Shown: positions 39,603-58,751, numbered from the stretch's first letter. The stretch is 64,000 nt of DNA from Pseudomonas benzenivorans (GCF_024397895.1 NZ_CP073346.1:1984001-2048000); one strand, 5' to 3'. The notes: generated by a model from the letters alone, not told the origin. Numbers and translations are program-made.

Positions 39603-42248
<2,646 letters not shown>

Positions 42249-42259
42249 GGAGACGCACT

Positions 42260-43909
42260 GTGAGCGAACTAATCCGCGTACCCGATATCGGCAGTGGCGA
42301 AGGTGAAGTCATCGAGCTGATGGTCAAGGTCGGCGACCGTATCGAAGCCGACCAGAGCCTGCTGACCCTCGAGTCGGACAAGGCCAGCATGGAAATCCCG
42401 GCCCCCAAGGCCGGGATCATCAAGAGCCTCAAGGTCAAGCTGGGCGACCGTCTGAAAGAAGGCGACGAACTGCTCGAGCTGGAAGTCGAAGGGGCGGCCG
42501 AGGCCGCGCCCAAGGCCGAACAGCCGGCCAAGGCCGAGGCCCAGGAAGAGAAGCCTGCCGCCAAGGCCGAACAACCCGCGGCAGCGCCGGCGAGCGAGTC
42601 GGTGCAGGACGTGCACGTCCCGGATATCGGCACAGACGGCAAGGTCAAGGTCATCGAAGTGCTGGTCAAGGCCGGTGACAAGGTCGAAGCCGACCAGTCG
42701 CTGATCACCCTGGAGTCGGACAAGGCCAGCATGGAGATCCCCTCTCCGGCCGCCGGCACAGTGGAAAGCGTCGAGGTCCAGCTGGACGCCGAAGTCGGCA
42801 CCGGCGACCTGATCCTCAAGCTGAAGGTCGTAGGCGCCGCGGCCCCTGCGGCCGAAGCCGCTCCGGCCCCGGCTGCCGCCCCGGCGGTGCACAGCACCCC
42901 TCCCGGCGCGTCCCCGGAAGTGGCCGCCGAAGTCAGCGCCATCGCCAAGCTGGCGGCAGCCGCCGCCAGCGTCACCGGCGCGCCCAAGCGTGACGGCGCC
43001 AAGGTGCATGCCGGTCCGGCGGTGCGCCAGCTGGCCCGCGAGTTCGGCGTCGAACTGGGCGCCATCAACGGCAGCGGCCCCAAGGGTCGAATCCTCAAGG
43101 AAGACGTGCAGGTCTACGTCAAGGCGATGATGCAGAAGGCCAAGGAGGCGCCGGCCGGCGCCACCGGCGGCGCTGGCATCCCGCCGATTCCGGCCGTGGA
43201 CTTCAGCAAGTTCGGTGAAGTGGAAGAAGTGGCGATGACCCGCCTGATGCAGGTCGGCGCCGCCAACCTGCACCGCAGCTGGCTCAACGTGCCGCACGTG
43301 ACCCAGTTCGACTCGGCCGACATCACCGAGCTGGAAGCCTTCCGCGTCGCCCAGAAGGCGGTCGCCGAGAAAGCCGGGGTCAAGCTGACCGTGCTGCCCC
43401 TGCTGCTCAAGGCCTGCGCCTACCTGCTCAAGGAGCTGCCGGACTTCAACAGTTCACTGGCGCCCAGCGGCAAGGCGGTGATCCGCAAGAAATACGTGCA
43501 CATAGGCTTCGCCGTGGACACCCCGGACGGCCTGCTGGTGCCGGTGATCAAGAACGTCGACCAGAAGAGCCTGCTGCAGCTGGCCGCTGAAGCGGCGGCC
43601 CTGGCGGAGAAAGCGCGCACCAAGAAGCTCTCGGCCGATGACATGCAGGGCGCCTGCTTCACCATTTCCAGCCTCGGTCACATTGGCGGCACCGGCTTCA
43701 CGCCGATCGTCAACGCTCCGGAAGTGGCGATCCTCGGCGTCAGCAAGGCCACCATACAGCCGGTCTGGGATGGCAAGGCCTTCCAGCCCAAGCTGATGCT
43801 GCCACTGTCGCTGTCCTACGATCACCGGGTGATCAACGGCGCCGCCGCCGCACGCTTCACCAAGCGTCTGGGCGAGGTGCTGACGGACATCCGCACCATG
43901 CTGCTGTAA
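42260..43909 (+). CDS. aceF: Pyruvate dehydrogenase E2, dihydrolipoamide acetyltransferase
   Basis: Core of the pyruvate dehydrogenase complex. The 549 residues hold two lipoyl domains (lipoyl Lys41 and Lys155, both in ESDKASME), Ala/Pro/Glu-rich linkers, an E1/E3-binding domain at about 250-290 (AGPAVRQLAREFG ... GPKGRILKEDV), and the catalytic domain. The active-site His522 is in YDHRVINGA; Asn526 stands where E. coli has Asp, as in Azotobacter E2. It starts with GTG at 42260 after AAGGAG. No lpd (E3) gene follows; one elsewhere must be used. A strong terminator lies 43 bases after the stop. Confidence 0.97.
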   Translation: MSELIRVPDIGSGEGEVIELMVKVGDRIEADQSLLTLESDKASMEIPAPKAGIIKSLKVKLGDRLKEGDELLELEVEGAAEAAPKAEQPAKAEAQEEKPAAKAEQPAAAPASESVQDVHVPDIGTDGKVKVIEVLVKAGDKVEADQSLITLESDKASMEIPSPAAGTVESVEVQLDAEVGTGDLILKLKVVGAAAPAAEAAPAPAAAPAVHSTPPGASPEVAAEVSAIAKLAAAAASVTGAPKRDGAKVHAGPAVRQLAREFGVELGAINGSGPKGRILKEDVQVYVKAMMQKAKEAPAGATGGAGIPPIPAVDFSKFGEVEEVAMTRLMQVGAANLHRSWLNVPHVTQFDSADITELEAFRVAQKAVAEKAGVKLTVLPLLLKACAYLLKELPDFNSSLAPSGKAVIRKKYVHIGFAVDTPDGLLVPVIKNVDQKSLLQLAAEAAALAEKARTKKLSADDMQGACFTISSLGHIGGTGFTPIVNAPEVAILGVSKATIQPVWDGKAFQPKLMLPLSLSYDHRVINGAAAARFTKRLGEVLTDIRTMLL

Positions 43910-43952
43910 GCGCAAGCCGCAACTTTCGAGCACGCCACGCTCGTACCCTCGA

Positions 43953-43980
43953 CCCCGCCTGACTAGGCGGGGTTTTTTTT
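43953..43980 (+). terminator. Intrinsic terminator after aceF
   Basis: CCCCGCC and GGCGGGG form a perfect 7-base stem around a 6-base loop, followed by eight T. It closes the aceEF operon and faces the convergent orphan gene at 43999. Confidence 0.93.
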
Positions 43981-43998
43981 GCCCGCTCGCCTTGCGCC

Positions 43999-44529
43999 CT
44001 ACCCCTTCTGCAGGTTGCGGATCAGGAAGCTCAGGGCCTTGGCCAGCTCGGCGGCGCCCTTGTGATCACGCACGATGCTCAGCAGCGGGCTGCCGTCCGC
44101 CGGGCTGAACAGCACACAGCTGATACCAGAAGTCGGGCAGTCGTAGCGGATATAGGGGTCGACGCCGAACAGCGCGATGCGCTGGTTGCGCACGGCGACA
44201 TCCGCCCCCTCGGCGCTGCGGATCTCCTCGCGCAGCAGCAGCTCCCCGGGGCCGCCCAGGCGCAATTGATAGCGCAGGTCCTGGCGCTGCGCCTGGCCGA
44301 CCTGGTAGGCCGCGCTCAGGGCATAGGTCTTGAGCAGATCGTTGCTGTGCGCGAGCAGCGCCTGACGCTCATCCTGGGTCAGGTACAGGCGCTTGAGCTC
44401 GGCCAGGTAGCGATCCTGTTCGGCACCGCCGAGGCTGGAGGCAGACTCGGCGGCGTAAAGCGGGCCGGCCAGCAGACAGCCGCCAAGCAGCACGGCGGAA
44501 ATTACTTTACTTGTCAGTCGTAATAGCAT
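43999..44529 (-). CDS. Exported protein of unknown function
   Basis: A 176-residue protein I do not recognise. It starts with a clear signal peptide: basic MLLRLTSK, then a hydrophobic run, and a likely cut after PLYA near residue 25. The mature part is helical and rich in Leu, Ala and Gln, with one Cys pair spaced C-x6-C (DCPTSGISC) that could form a disulphide in the periplasm. A strongly apolar patch near the C-terminus (ISCVLFSPADGSPLLSIVRD) suggests a small beta domain. It is divergent from the phosphodiesterase gene, and P. aeruginosa appears to lack a gene at this spot as I recall. Confidence 0.7.
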   Translation of the reverse strand: MLLRLTSKVISAVLLGGCLLAGPLYAAESASSLGGAEQDRYLAELKRLYLTQDERQALLAHSNDLLKTYALSAAYQVGQAQRQDLRYQLRLGGPGELLLREEIRSAEGADVAVRNQRIALFGVDPYIRYDCPTSGISCVLFSPADGSPLLSIVRDHKGAAELAKALSFLIRNLQKG

Positions 44530-44606
44530 GATGCACCCTTACCCGACGCGATAGTGAAGTGGGCCGAGACCCCGACTCGGTCAGCATACTGGAAGCCAGC
44601 CCCTCA

Positions 44607-47279
44607 ATGAAAAGCCATCCCGATGCCGCGAGCCTCCTAGCGGCCGAGGTTGTGACGCAGTTGCCAGCGCCCGAGCGCCTCGGCCTGCTGCGCTTCGAGC
44701 GGCTGAACGAGGCCAGTTGGACGCTATTGTTTCTCGACCCCGACTGCGAGCAGCGCCTCGGCATTGCCGCCAGCGAACTCTGCGCCCTGATCGATGCCCC
44801 CTACGCCAGCCTGATGGAGCCCGAGGCGCGCCATCGCCAACACGACTCGATTCAGCAGCAACTGGCGTGTAACGCGCGCTATCTGGTGCACTACACCCTG
44901 CATACGCCGCGCGGCGCGCTCAGGCTCACGGAGCTCGGCGAACCCTTCAAGCAGCGCAACCGCCACCTGCTGCGTGGTTACCTGCTGATCGCCGAGCCGG
45001 AATCGCCGTTCGCCGAAACGCCAGGGCCGAACCTCGACGGCCTGCTGGCATTGACCCCGCCGGCCCCTCTCGCCCAAGCCTTCGATCAGGCCTTTACCCG
45101 CGCCCAGCAGGTGTTGACCCAGCGCCTGGCGAGTCATCGCTACAGCAGCGGCGACTCGCTGCATCAAGCCGCCGAGCTGATTACCCGCGCCGCCTGCGAC
45201 ACCTACGCGGTGGCCAGGGCCGGCATCTGGCACCTGCAGGGGGCCACTCTCGAGCCGGTGAGCCTGTACCGTCGCGACCTCGACCTGCACGAGCCGGGCG
45301 CCACCCTGGACGCCGGCCAGTACCCGGTCTATCTGCACGCCCTGCAGGGCGGCCGGGCCATCGACGCCCACGACGCCCTGCGCGACCCGCGCACCTGCGA
45401 ACTGAACGAGCACTACCTGCGCCCCATGGGCATCGGCGCCATACTCGATACCGCCATCCGAGTCGACGGCAAAGTGGCCGGCGTGTTCTGCCTGGAGCAT
45501 GTCGGCGGGCCACGCACCTGGCAGGCGGGCGAGGTGGCCTTCGCCGGCGAGCTGGCCGCGCAGTATGGGCAGATCCTCGTCGACCATCAGCGACGCAGCA
45601 CCGCCAGCGCCCTGCACCTGTTCCAGCGCGCGGTCGAGCAGAGCGCCAGCGCCTTTATCCTGCTCGACCGCGACGGCCTGGTGGAATACGTCAACCCCAG
45701 CTTCACCACCATCACCCAGTACAGCGCCGCCGAGGTCCAGGGCCGTCGGCTGTCCGAGCTGCCGGCCCTGGAAAACCTCAACGACCTGTTGTTCGAGGCC
45801 GGTTCCGGGCTGTCCGAGCACAACAGCTGGCAGGGCGAGTTCAAGAGCCGGCGCAAGAATTTCGAGCCCTACTGGAGCCAGCTGTCGATTTCCAAGGTGC
45901 ATGCCGATGACGGCAGCCTCACCCACTACATCGGCATCTACGAAGACATCACCGAAACCAAGCACGCCCAGCAGCGCATCGAACGCCTGGCGTTCAGCGA
46001 CAACCTCACCGGCCTGGGCAACCGCTACGCCTTCATCCGCGCCCTGGAGGATCGCTTCGCCCTGGCTGACGGCAGGCCGATGAGCCTGCTGCTGGTGGAC
46101 ATCGACAACTTCAAGCGGATCAACGACAGCCTCGGCCACCAGACCGGCGACAAGCTGCTCAGCAGTCTGGCCCGGCGCCTGCGCAACAGCCTGACCCCGA
46201 GCAGCGTGCTGGCCCGCTTCGCCAGCAACGAGTTCGCCATCCTCCTCGAGGACAGCGGCGACGAGGACGGCCAGTGCATCGCCCGGCAGATCCTGCAGAC
46301 CCTGGACAAGCCGCTGTTCGTCGACAGCCAGTTGATCAGCATCACCGGCTCGCTGGGCCTGGCCTGCGCACCGCACCATGGCCGCGACCCGCAAACCCTG
46401 ATGAAGCACGCCGGCCTGGCCCTGCACAAGGCCAAGGCCAACGGCAAGCACCAGCTTCAGGTGTTCACCGACGCGCTGAACGCCGAGGCCGACTACAAGC
46501 TGTTCCTCGAGAGCAACCTGCGCCGCGCCCTGACCCAGAACGAACTGGAAGTCTTCTACCAGCCCAAGCTGTGCCTGAAGAGCGGCCAGCTGCTCGGCCT
46601 GGAGGCCCTGTTGCGCTGGCACCACCCGGAAAAGGGCATGATCCGCCCGGACCAGTTCATCAGCGTGGCCGAGGAGACCGGCCTGATCATCCCCATCGGC
46701 AAATGGGTGCTGCGACAGGCCTGTCGCATGAGCCGGCAGATGACCCGCCTCGGCCTCGGCGACCTGCAGGTGGCCATCAACCTGTCACCCAAGCAGTTCT
46801 CCGACCCCGACCTGGTCGGCTCGATCGAGGCGATCCTGCGCGAGGAACAGCTGGCCCCCGCGCTGCTGGAACTGGAGCTGACCGAAAGCCTGCTGCTGGA
46901 AGCTACAGACGACACCCGCGAGCAGCTCAGCCACCTGAAGAGCCTGGGCCTGACCCTGGCGATGGACGACTTCGGCACCGGCTACTCGTCCCTGAGCTAC
47001 CTGAAGAAATTCCCCATCGACGTGATCAAGATCGACCGCAGTTTCATCAACGACATCCCGGAAAATCAGGACGACATGGAAATCACCTCGGCGGTGATCG
47101 CCATGGCCCACAACCTCAAGCTCAAGGTGGTCGCCGAAGGCATCGAGAGTGCCGCCCAGCTGGGCTTCCTGCGCCGCCAGCAGTGCGATATCGGCCAGGG
47201 CTACCTGTTCGACCGGCCGATCGCCGGGCGGGAGCTGATCGACAGCCTGAAACGCTACCCCTGCCGCCCGCAGGGCTGA
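44607..47279 (+). CDS. dipA: GAF-PAS-GGDEF-EAL cyclic-di-GMP phosphodiesterase (DipA-like)
   Basis: An 890-residue signalling protein. In order: an N-terminal sensor region, a GAF domain (about 185-340), a PAS domain (about 345-450), a GGDEF domain (about 455-615) and an EAL domain (about 630-880). The GGDEF active-site loop reads ASNEF near 538 instead of GGDEF, so cyclase activity is unlikely. The EAL site is complete (EALLRWH near 665, ELTESLL, DDFGTGYSSLSY, IKIDRSFI). P. aeruginosa DipA, next to aceF, promotes biofilm dispersal and has the same loop. I use the ATG at 44607; a GTG 16 codons upstream is possible. Confidence 0.92.
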   Translation: MKSHPDAASLLAAEVVTQLPAPERLGLLRFERLNEASWTLLFLDPDCEQRLGIAASELCALIDAPYASLMEPEARHRQHDSIQQQLACNARYLVHYTLHTPRGALRLTELGEPFKQRNRHLLRGYLLIAEPESPFAETPGPNLDGLLALTPPAPLAQAFDQAFTRAQQVLTQRLASHRYSSGDSLHQAAELITRAACDTYAVARAGIWHLQGATLEPVSLYRRDLDLHEPGATLDAGQYPVYLHALQGGRAIDAHDALRDPRTCELNEHYLRPMGIGAILDTAIRVDGKVAGVFCLEHVGGPRTWQAGEVAFAGELAAQYGQILVDHQRRSTASALHLFQRAVEQSASAFILLDRDGLVEYVNPSFTTITQYSAAEVQGRRLSELPALENLNDLLFEAGSGLSEHNSWQGEFKSRRKNFEPYWSQLSISKVHADDGSLTHYIGIYEDITETKHAQQRIERLAFSDNLTGLGNRYAFIRALEDRFALADGRPMSLLLVDIDNFKRINDSLGHQTGDKLLSSLARRLRNSLTPSSVLARFASNEFAILLEDSGDEDGQCIARQILQTLDKPLFVDSQLISITGSLGLACAPHHGRDPQTLMKHAGLALHKAKANGKHQLQVFTDALNAEADYKLFLESNLRRALTQNELEVFYQPKLCLKSGQLLGLEALLRWHHPEKGMIRPDQFISVAEETGLIIPIGKWVLRQACRMSRQMTRLGLGDLQVAINLSPKQFSDPDLVGSIEAILREEQLAPALLELELTESLLLEATDDTREQLSHLKSLGLTLAMDDFGTGYSSLSYLKKFPIDVIKIDRSFINDIPENQDDMEITSAVIAMAHNLKLKVVAEGIESAAQLGFLRRQQCDIGQGYLFDRPIAGRELIDSLKRYPCRPQG

Positions 47280-47347
47280 TTGATCTGTAACACCGCGGCC
47301 CACGCGCGGTCTATCTGCACACCCCTTCTTCGTTGAGGACACGGCTT

Positions 47348-47995
47348 ATGGTTCTGCGTTCGCAAATACTCGCCCACAAACTCGAACTGCCCACTGCCGA
47401 GCAGGCCCTGCCCGGCCGCGCCACGCCGCTGCCGGTGCCCCAGGCCCACTACGTCAACGGCAATCCGCTGCAGCCGCCCTTTCCCGCCGGCCTGCAACAA
47501 GCCGTGTTTGCTCTCGGCTGTTTCTGGGGCGCCGAACGGCGCTTCTGGCAGCAGCCGGGGGTGTGGACCACCGCAGTCGGCTATGCCGGCGGCCACACGC
47601 CGAACCCGACCTACGAGGAAACCTGCTCGGGCCTGACCGGCCACACCGAAGCGGTGCTGGTGGTCTTCGACCCGCAGCAGACCAGCTTCGAGGCCCTTCT
47701 GAAGGTGTTCTGGGAGGCGCACAACCCGACCCAGGGCATGCGCCAGGGCAATGACGTCGGCAGCCAGTACCGCTCGGCGATCTACTGCCAGGATGCCGCC
47801 CAACTGGACGCCGCCCTGGCCAGCCAGGCCGCCTTCCAGGCCGAACTGGACAAGGCCGGCCTCGGCGCCATCACCACCGAGATCGCCGAGGCGCCACCCT
47901 TCTACTATGCCGAGGCCTATCACCAGCAGTACCTGGCGAAGAACCCCGGCGGCTACTGCGGTCTCGGTGGCACCGGGGTGTGCCTGCCGGCCTGA
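47348..47995 (+). CDS. msrA: Peptide methionine (S)-S-oxide reductase
   Basis: Repairs oxidised methionine in proteins. The catalytic motif GCFWGAE places Cys58, and resolving cysteines lie near the C-terminus in [15 protein letters not shown]. The 215 residues match P. aeruginosa MsrA (PA5018) and have the usual N-terminal extension seen in E. coli. GTTGAGGAC supplies a ribosome site before ATG 47348. It follows dipA by 68 bases, which include a 6-base-stem hairpin (47292-47310) without a U-run, and converges on rlmJ with 20 bases between stops. Confidence 0.96.
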   Translation: MVLRSQILAHKLELPTAEQALPGRATPLPVPQAHYVNGNPLQPPFPAGLQQAVFALGCFWGAERRFWQQPGVWTTAVGYAGGHTPNPTYEETCSGLTGHTEAVLVVFDPQQTSFEALLKVFWEAHNPTQGMRQGNDVGSQYRSAIYCQDAAQLDAALASQAAFQAELDKAGLGAITTEIAEAPPFYYAEAYHQQYLAKNPGGYCGLGGTGVCLPA

Positions 47996-48015
47996 CGCGG
48001 CCGCGACGGCCCGGC

Positions 48016-48864
48016 TCAGCCGGGCGCCTTTTCCTCGATCAGCCAGTCCAGGCGCCAGCCGCCCTGGCCCTGGGCCAGGCGCTCGGCCAGCCAGGGCAGC
48101 AGCTGCCTGAGTTCCTCCTCCAGGCCCCAGGGCGGATTGCTGATGACCAGGCCGGAGCCGTTCAGGCGCTGCGCCTCGTCGGTCGACTGCACGTAGAGCT
48201 CGACGCGCAGCAGCTTGGGCGCCGCACTCTTTTCCAGGTCGCGGTAGAAGCGCTTGAGCTGGTCCAGCGCCTTGATCGGATACCAGATCGCCACCACCGC
48301 CTGACGCATGCGGCCGATGGCCTCGTTCAGCGACTGCACGCAGCGCTCCAGCTCATCGGCCTTCTCGAACGGCGGGTCGATCAGCAGCAGCACGCGCTTT
48401 TCCCGCGTCGGCAGCAGGGCCCGCGGCACGTGCCAGCCCTCGCCCAGGTGCACGGCCACGCGCCGATCGCCGGCCATGTTCTCCTTGAGCAGGCGGCCGT
48501 CTTCCGGGTGCTTCTCGTTGAGCTGCAGGCGGTCCTGCTCGCGGCTGAGCAGGCGCACCAGTTCCGGCGAACCCGGGTAGTGGCGCAGCACGCCATCCGG
48601 GTTCATGGCGCGCACCACCTCGAGGTAGTCGAGCAATTGATCCGGCACGTCCTCGGCCTGCCACAGGCGGGCGATGCCCTCCAGCCACTCACCGGTGCGG
48701 CTGGCCTGATCGCCAGCCAGGTCATAGAGACCGACGCCGGCATGACTGTCGAGGTAGGCGAAGGGGGCCTCCTTGCGCGACAGCAGGGCGATCAGGCGAC
48801 AGAGAATCAGGTGTTTCAGCACGTCGGCGTGGTTGCCGGCGTGAAAGGCATGGCGGTAGTTCAT
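48016..48864 (-). CDS. rlmJ: 23S rRNA (adenine(2030)-N6)-methyltransferase
   Basis: SAM-dependent methyltransferase that modifies A2030 of 23S rRNA. The start [18 protein letters not shown] is diagnostic for RlmJ (former YhiR), and the catalytic motif is LLIDPPFE (DPPF). The 282 residues fit. ATG 48864 follows AGGGAG; the longer frame upstream runs antisense into the nitronate monooxygenase and is not used. It is divergent from that gene across 115 bases, which include a 10-base palindrome CACAATTGTG at 48927-48936. Confidence 0.95.
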   Translation of the reverse strand: MNYRHAFHAGNHADVLKHLILCRLIALLSRKEAPFAYLDSHAGVGLYDLAGDQASRTGEWLEGIARLWQAEDVPDQLLDYLEVVRAMNPDGVLRHYPGSPELVRLLSREQDRLQLNEKHPEDGRLLKENMAGDRRVAVHLGEGWHVPRALLPTREKRVLLLIDPPFEKADELERCVQSLNEAIGRMRQAVVAIWYPIKALDQLKRFYRDLEKSAAPKLLRVELYVQSTDEAQRLNGSGLVISNPPWGLEEELRQLLPWLAERLAQGQGGWRLDWLIEEKAPG

Positions 48865-48979
48865 CGGGGCTCCCTCGGGACAGGGGCGCAGTGTAACCGC
48901 CAGCGGCCACCGGCGACGAACCGACACACAATTGTGGCAAGCTGCCCCGGTCACACAGCCCTTGGCCAAGGAGGCCCCC

Positions 48980-50023
48980 ATGAACCTGCAGGAACTGCTC
49001 GGCAGCGAACTTCCCATCATCCAGGCGCCCATGGCCGGCGCCCAGGACCAGCGCCTGGCCATCGCCGTATGCCAGGCCGGCGGCCTTGGCTCGCTGCCGG
49101 CGGCCATGCTCGACGCCGCCGCCCTGCGCACACAGTTGCTGGCCCTGCGGGCTGCCACCGCGCGGCCGTGCAACCTGAATTTCTTCTGCCACCCGCAGCC
49201 ACAACCGGATGCCGCGCGCGAGGCGGCCTGGCGGCAGCGGCTCGCCCCCCTCTACGCCGAGTTCGAGCTCGACCCCGAGACCATCCCTTCCGGCCCCGGA
49301 CGCCAGCCGTTCGACGCGGCCATGGCCGATCTGGTGGAGGAGTTGCGCCCGGCGGTGGTCAGCTTCCACTTCGGTCTGCCGGCGCCCGACTTGCTGCAGC
49401 GGGTACGGGCCAGCGGCGCGAAGATCCTCGGCTGCGCCACCACGGTGCGCGAGGCCCTGTGGCTCGAAGCCCGCGGCGTCGATGCGATCATCGCCCAGGG
49501 CCTCGAAGCCGGCGGCCATCGCGGCCTGTTCCTCGACATGGACCTGTCCAGCCAGCTCGGCACCTTCGCCCTGCTGCCGCAGGTGGTGCAGGCCGTGGGC
49601 CTGCCGGTGATCGCCGCCGGCGGTGTCGGCGACGCCCGCGGCGTGGCCGCGGCCCGGACGCTGGGCGCGGCCGGGGTGCAGGTCGGCAGCGCCTACCTGC
49701 TGTGTCCCGAGGCCACTACCAGTGCGGTACACCGCGCCGCCCTGCAGAGTCCGGCGGCGCAGCACACCGCCCTGACCACCCTGTTCAGCGGCCGCCCCGC
49801 ACGCGGCATCGTCAACCGCCTGATGCGCAGCCTCGGGGCCATGCCCGACGGTGTGCCAGCCTTCCCCCTGGCAGGCGCTGCCATCGCGCCCCTGCGCGCC
49901 GCCGCCGAAAGCCGGGACCTGGGCGACTGCTCGCCGCTCTGGGCCGGGCAGAACCTCGCCGGCTGCCGGCCCATCGGCGCCGCCGAGCTGACCCAGCAAC
50001 TGGCCGCGGGGCTGGCCATGTGA
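48980..50023 (+). CDS. Nitronate monooxygenase family flavoprotein
   Basis: A 347-residue FMN-dependent TIM-barrel enzyme of the nitronate monooxygenase/2-nitropropane dioxygenase family. Motifs are [12 protein letters not shown] at the N-terminus, GLEAGGHRG with the active-site His, and the FMN-phosphate site [12 protein letters not shown] followed by [10 protein letters not shown]. It oxidises alkyl nitronates such as propionate 3-nitronate, though family members vary in substrate. AAGGAGG lies 6 bases before the ATG. The acyl-CoA dehydrogenase gene follows after 81 bases. Confidence 0.9.
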   Translation: MNLQELLGSELPIIQAPMAGAQDQRLAIAVCQAGGLGSLPAAMLDAAALRTQLLALRAATARPCNLNFFCHPQPQPDAAREAAWRQRLAPLYAEFELDPETIPSGPGRQPFDAAMADLVEELRPAVVSFHFGLPAPDLLQRVRASGAKILGCATTVREALWLEARGVDAIIAQGLEAGGHRGLFLDMDLSSQLGTFALLPQVVQAVGLPVIAAGGVGDARGVAAARTLGAAGVQVGSAYLLCPEATTSAVHRAALQSPAAQHTALTTLFSGRPARGIVNRLMRSLGAMPDGVPAFPLAGAAIAPLRAAAESRDLGDCSPLWAGQNLAGCRPIGAAELTQQLAAGLAM

Positions 50024-50104
50024 ACCTTTATCACGCCCATCGATAGTGCTGGGCAGCCCATGAGCGGCTGCCTAGACTCGGCCCCATTCACTGGAGGCCC
50101 GACC

Positions 50105-51907
50105 ATGTCCGAGACCCTGCTGAGCGCCCGCAACCTGGCCTTCGAGCTCTACGAAGTGCTCGATGCCCAAGCCCTGACCGAGCGCGAACGCTTCGCCGAC
50201 CACAGCCGCGAAACCTTCGACGCCGCCATCGACACGGCGCGCAGCATCGCCGAACGCCTGTATGCCCCGCACAACCGCAAGGGCGACGAACAGGAGCCGC
50301 AGTACGTCGACGGGGCCGCCGTGCTGATCGACGAAGTCGCACCGGCCCTGAAGGCCTTCCATGAGGCGGGGTTTCTCAACGCTACCCGCGACTTCGAGGC
50401 CGGCGGCATGCAGCTGCCCAACCTGCTGTCCCAGGCCTGTTTCGCCCATTTCCAGGCGGCCAACATCGCCACCAGCTCCTACTCGCTGCTGACCATGGGC
50501 GCGGCCAACCTGATCGAGGCCTTCGGCAGCCCGGAGCAGAAGGAGCGCTTCCTCCAGCCTATGCTCGAGGGCCGCTGCTTTGGCACCATGGCCCTGACCG
50601 AGCCCCATGCCGGCTCCTCCCTGTCGGATATCCGCACCCGCGCCGAACCGGCCGCCGACGGCAGCTACCGGATCCGCGGCAACAAGATCTTCATTTCCGG
50701 CGGCGACCAGCCGATTTCCGAGAATATCGTGCACATGGTCCTGGCCAGGCTGCCGGACGCGCCGCCCGGGGTGAAGGGCATCAGCCTGTTTATCGTGCCG
50801 AAGTTCCTGGTCGGCGACGACGGCGCCCTCGGCCCGCGCAACGACGTGCTGCTGGCCGGGCTGTTCCACAAGATGGGCTGGCGCGGCACCACCTCCACCG
50901 CGCTGAACTTCGGCGACAACGGCGACTGCGTCGGCTACCTGCTGGGCCAGCCGCACCAGGGCCTGTCCTACATGTTCCAGATGATGAACGAGGCGCGCAT
51001 CGGCGTCGGCATGGGCGCCACCATGCTCGGCTACGCCGGCTACCTGTATTCCCTGGACTACGCCCGCCAGCGCCCCCAGGGCCGCCAGCCCGACGGCAAG
51101 GACCCGAGCAGCGCGCAGGTGGCGATCCTCGAGCACGCCGACGTGCGGCGCATGCTGCTGGCCCAGAAGGCCTACGTCGAAGGCGCCTTCGACCTCGGCC
51201 TGTATGCCGCGCGGCTGTTCGACGACACCCAGACCCTGGCCGACGAGCAGGCGCGCAAGGACGCCCTGGAACTGCTCGACCTGCTCACCCCGATCGTCAA
51301 GTCCTGGCCCTCGGAGTTCTGCCTCAAGGCCAACGAACTGGCGATCCAGGTCCTCGGCGGTCACGGCTACACCCGCGAGTACCCGGTGGAGCAGTACTAC
51401 CGCGACAACCGGCTCAACCCGATCCACGAGGGCACCCACGGCATCCAGTCCCTCGACCTGCTCGGGCGCAAGGTGGCGATGAACGGCGGCGCTGCGCTCA
51501 AGCAACTGCTCAAGCTGATCCAGAGCACCTGCCAGCGCGCCGAGGCTCATCGGTCGCTGGACGCCCTGCGCCAGCCCCTGGAGCAGCTGCTGGCGCGCCT
51601 GCAGGCGGTGACCCTGGCCCTGCTCGGCGACCTGATGAGCGGCCAGGTCAACCAGGGCCTGGCCAACTCGGCGCTGTACCTCAAGGTGTTCGGCCACCTG
51701 GTCATCGGCTGGCGCTGGCTGGAACAGGCGATTCGCGCCGAGCAGGGCCTGGCCGGCGGCCAGGCGGCCGACGCCGACTTCTATCGCGGCAAACTGCAGG
51801 CCGCGCGCTACTTCCTGACCTGGGAAGTGCCGGGCTGCCAGCACGAACTGGCGCTACTGGAGGCCCGCGACGACTGCACCTTGAGCATGCAGGGGGCCTG
51901 GTTCTAA
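50105..51907 (+). CDS. Acyl-CoA dehydrogenase
   Basis: A 600-residue flavoprotein of the long, FadE-like acyl-CoA dehydrogenase group, with a C-terminal extension beyond the 380-residue core. The FAD site includes MALTEPHAGSSLSDI, and the catalytic Glu442 is in HEGTHGIQSLD. GGAGG precedes the ATG at 50105. Position and size match P. aeruginosa PA5020. It acts in fatty-acid beta-oxidation, passing electrons to ETF; chain-length preference cannot be read here. A strong terminator lies 24 bases downstream. Confidence 0.92.
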   Translation: MSETLLSARNLAFELYEVLDAQALTERERFADHSRETFDAAIDTARSIAERLYAPHNRKGDEQEPQYVDGAAVLIDEVAPALKAFHEAGFLNATRDFEAGGMQLPNLLSQACFAHFQAANIATSSYSLLTMGAANLIEAFGSPEQKERFLQPMLEGRCFGTMALTEPHAGSSLSDIRTRAEPAADGSYRIRGNKIFISGGDQPISENIVHMVLARLPDAPPGVKGISLFIVPKFLVGDDGALGPRNDVLLAGLFHKMGWRGTTSTALNFGDNGDCVGYLLGQPHQGLSYMFQMMNEARIGVGMGATMLGYAGYLYSLDYARQRPQGRQPDGKDPSSAQVAILEHADVRRMLLAQKAYVEGAFDLGLYAARLFDDTQTLADEQARKDALELLDLLTPIVKSWPSEFCLKANELAIQVLGGHGYTREYPVEQYYRDNRLNPIHEGTHGIQSLDLLGRKVAMNGGAALKQLLKLIQSTCQRAEAHRSLDALRQPLEQLLARLQAVTLALLGDLMSGQVNQGLANSALYLKVFGHLVIGWRWLEQAIRAEQGLAGGQAADADFYRGKLQAARYFLTWEVPGCQHELALLEARDDCTLSMQGAWF

Positions 51908-51930
51908 GCGCCCGGCGCCGTGTACGCAAT

Positions 51931-51957
51931 CACCCCGCCCTGGCGGGGTGTTTTTTT
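51931..51957 (+). terminator. Intrinsic terminator after the acyl-CoA dehydrogenase
   Basis: CACCCCGCC and GGCGGGGTG form a perfect 9-base stem with a very short loop, followed by seven or eight T. It isolates the acyl-CoA dehydrogenase transcript from the antiporter gene. Confidence 0.93.
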
Positions 51958-51986
51958 GACAGCGCGGCAAAGGCGCGGGTTAGAAT
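51956..51986 (+). promoter_or_regulatory. Candidate sigma70 promoter for nhaP2
   Basis: A consensus -35 TTGACA (51956-51961) and a -10 TAGAAT (51981-51986) are separated by 19 bases, slightly long. The -35 overlaps the T-run of the preceding terminator. Confidence 0.45.
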
Positions 51987-51989
51987 CAC

Positions 51990-52005
51990 TGGCACGCGCC
52001 ATGCA
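51990..52005 (+). promoter_or_regulatory. Candidate sigma54 promoter for nhaP2
   Basis: TGGCACGCGCCATGCA matches TGGCACG-N4-TTGCA with one mismatch and keeps the required GG-N10-GC spacing. The predicted transcript would start about 25 bases before the TTG start codon. One match of this kind can arise by chance in GC-rich DNA. Confidence 0.35.
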
Positions 52006-52040
52006 TAAGGCGCCCTCTCCTTATAACCCGGAGCAGCCCC

Positions 52041-53786
<1,746 letters not shown>

Positions 53787-53822
53787 ACTCAGCACTTTCA
53801 TTCGAGCCGTACGATCGCGCCC

Positions 53823-58733
<4,911 letters not shown>

Positions 58734-58751
58734 TCCACGTCGGGCCTTTCT

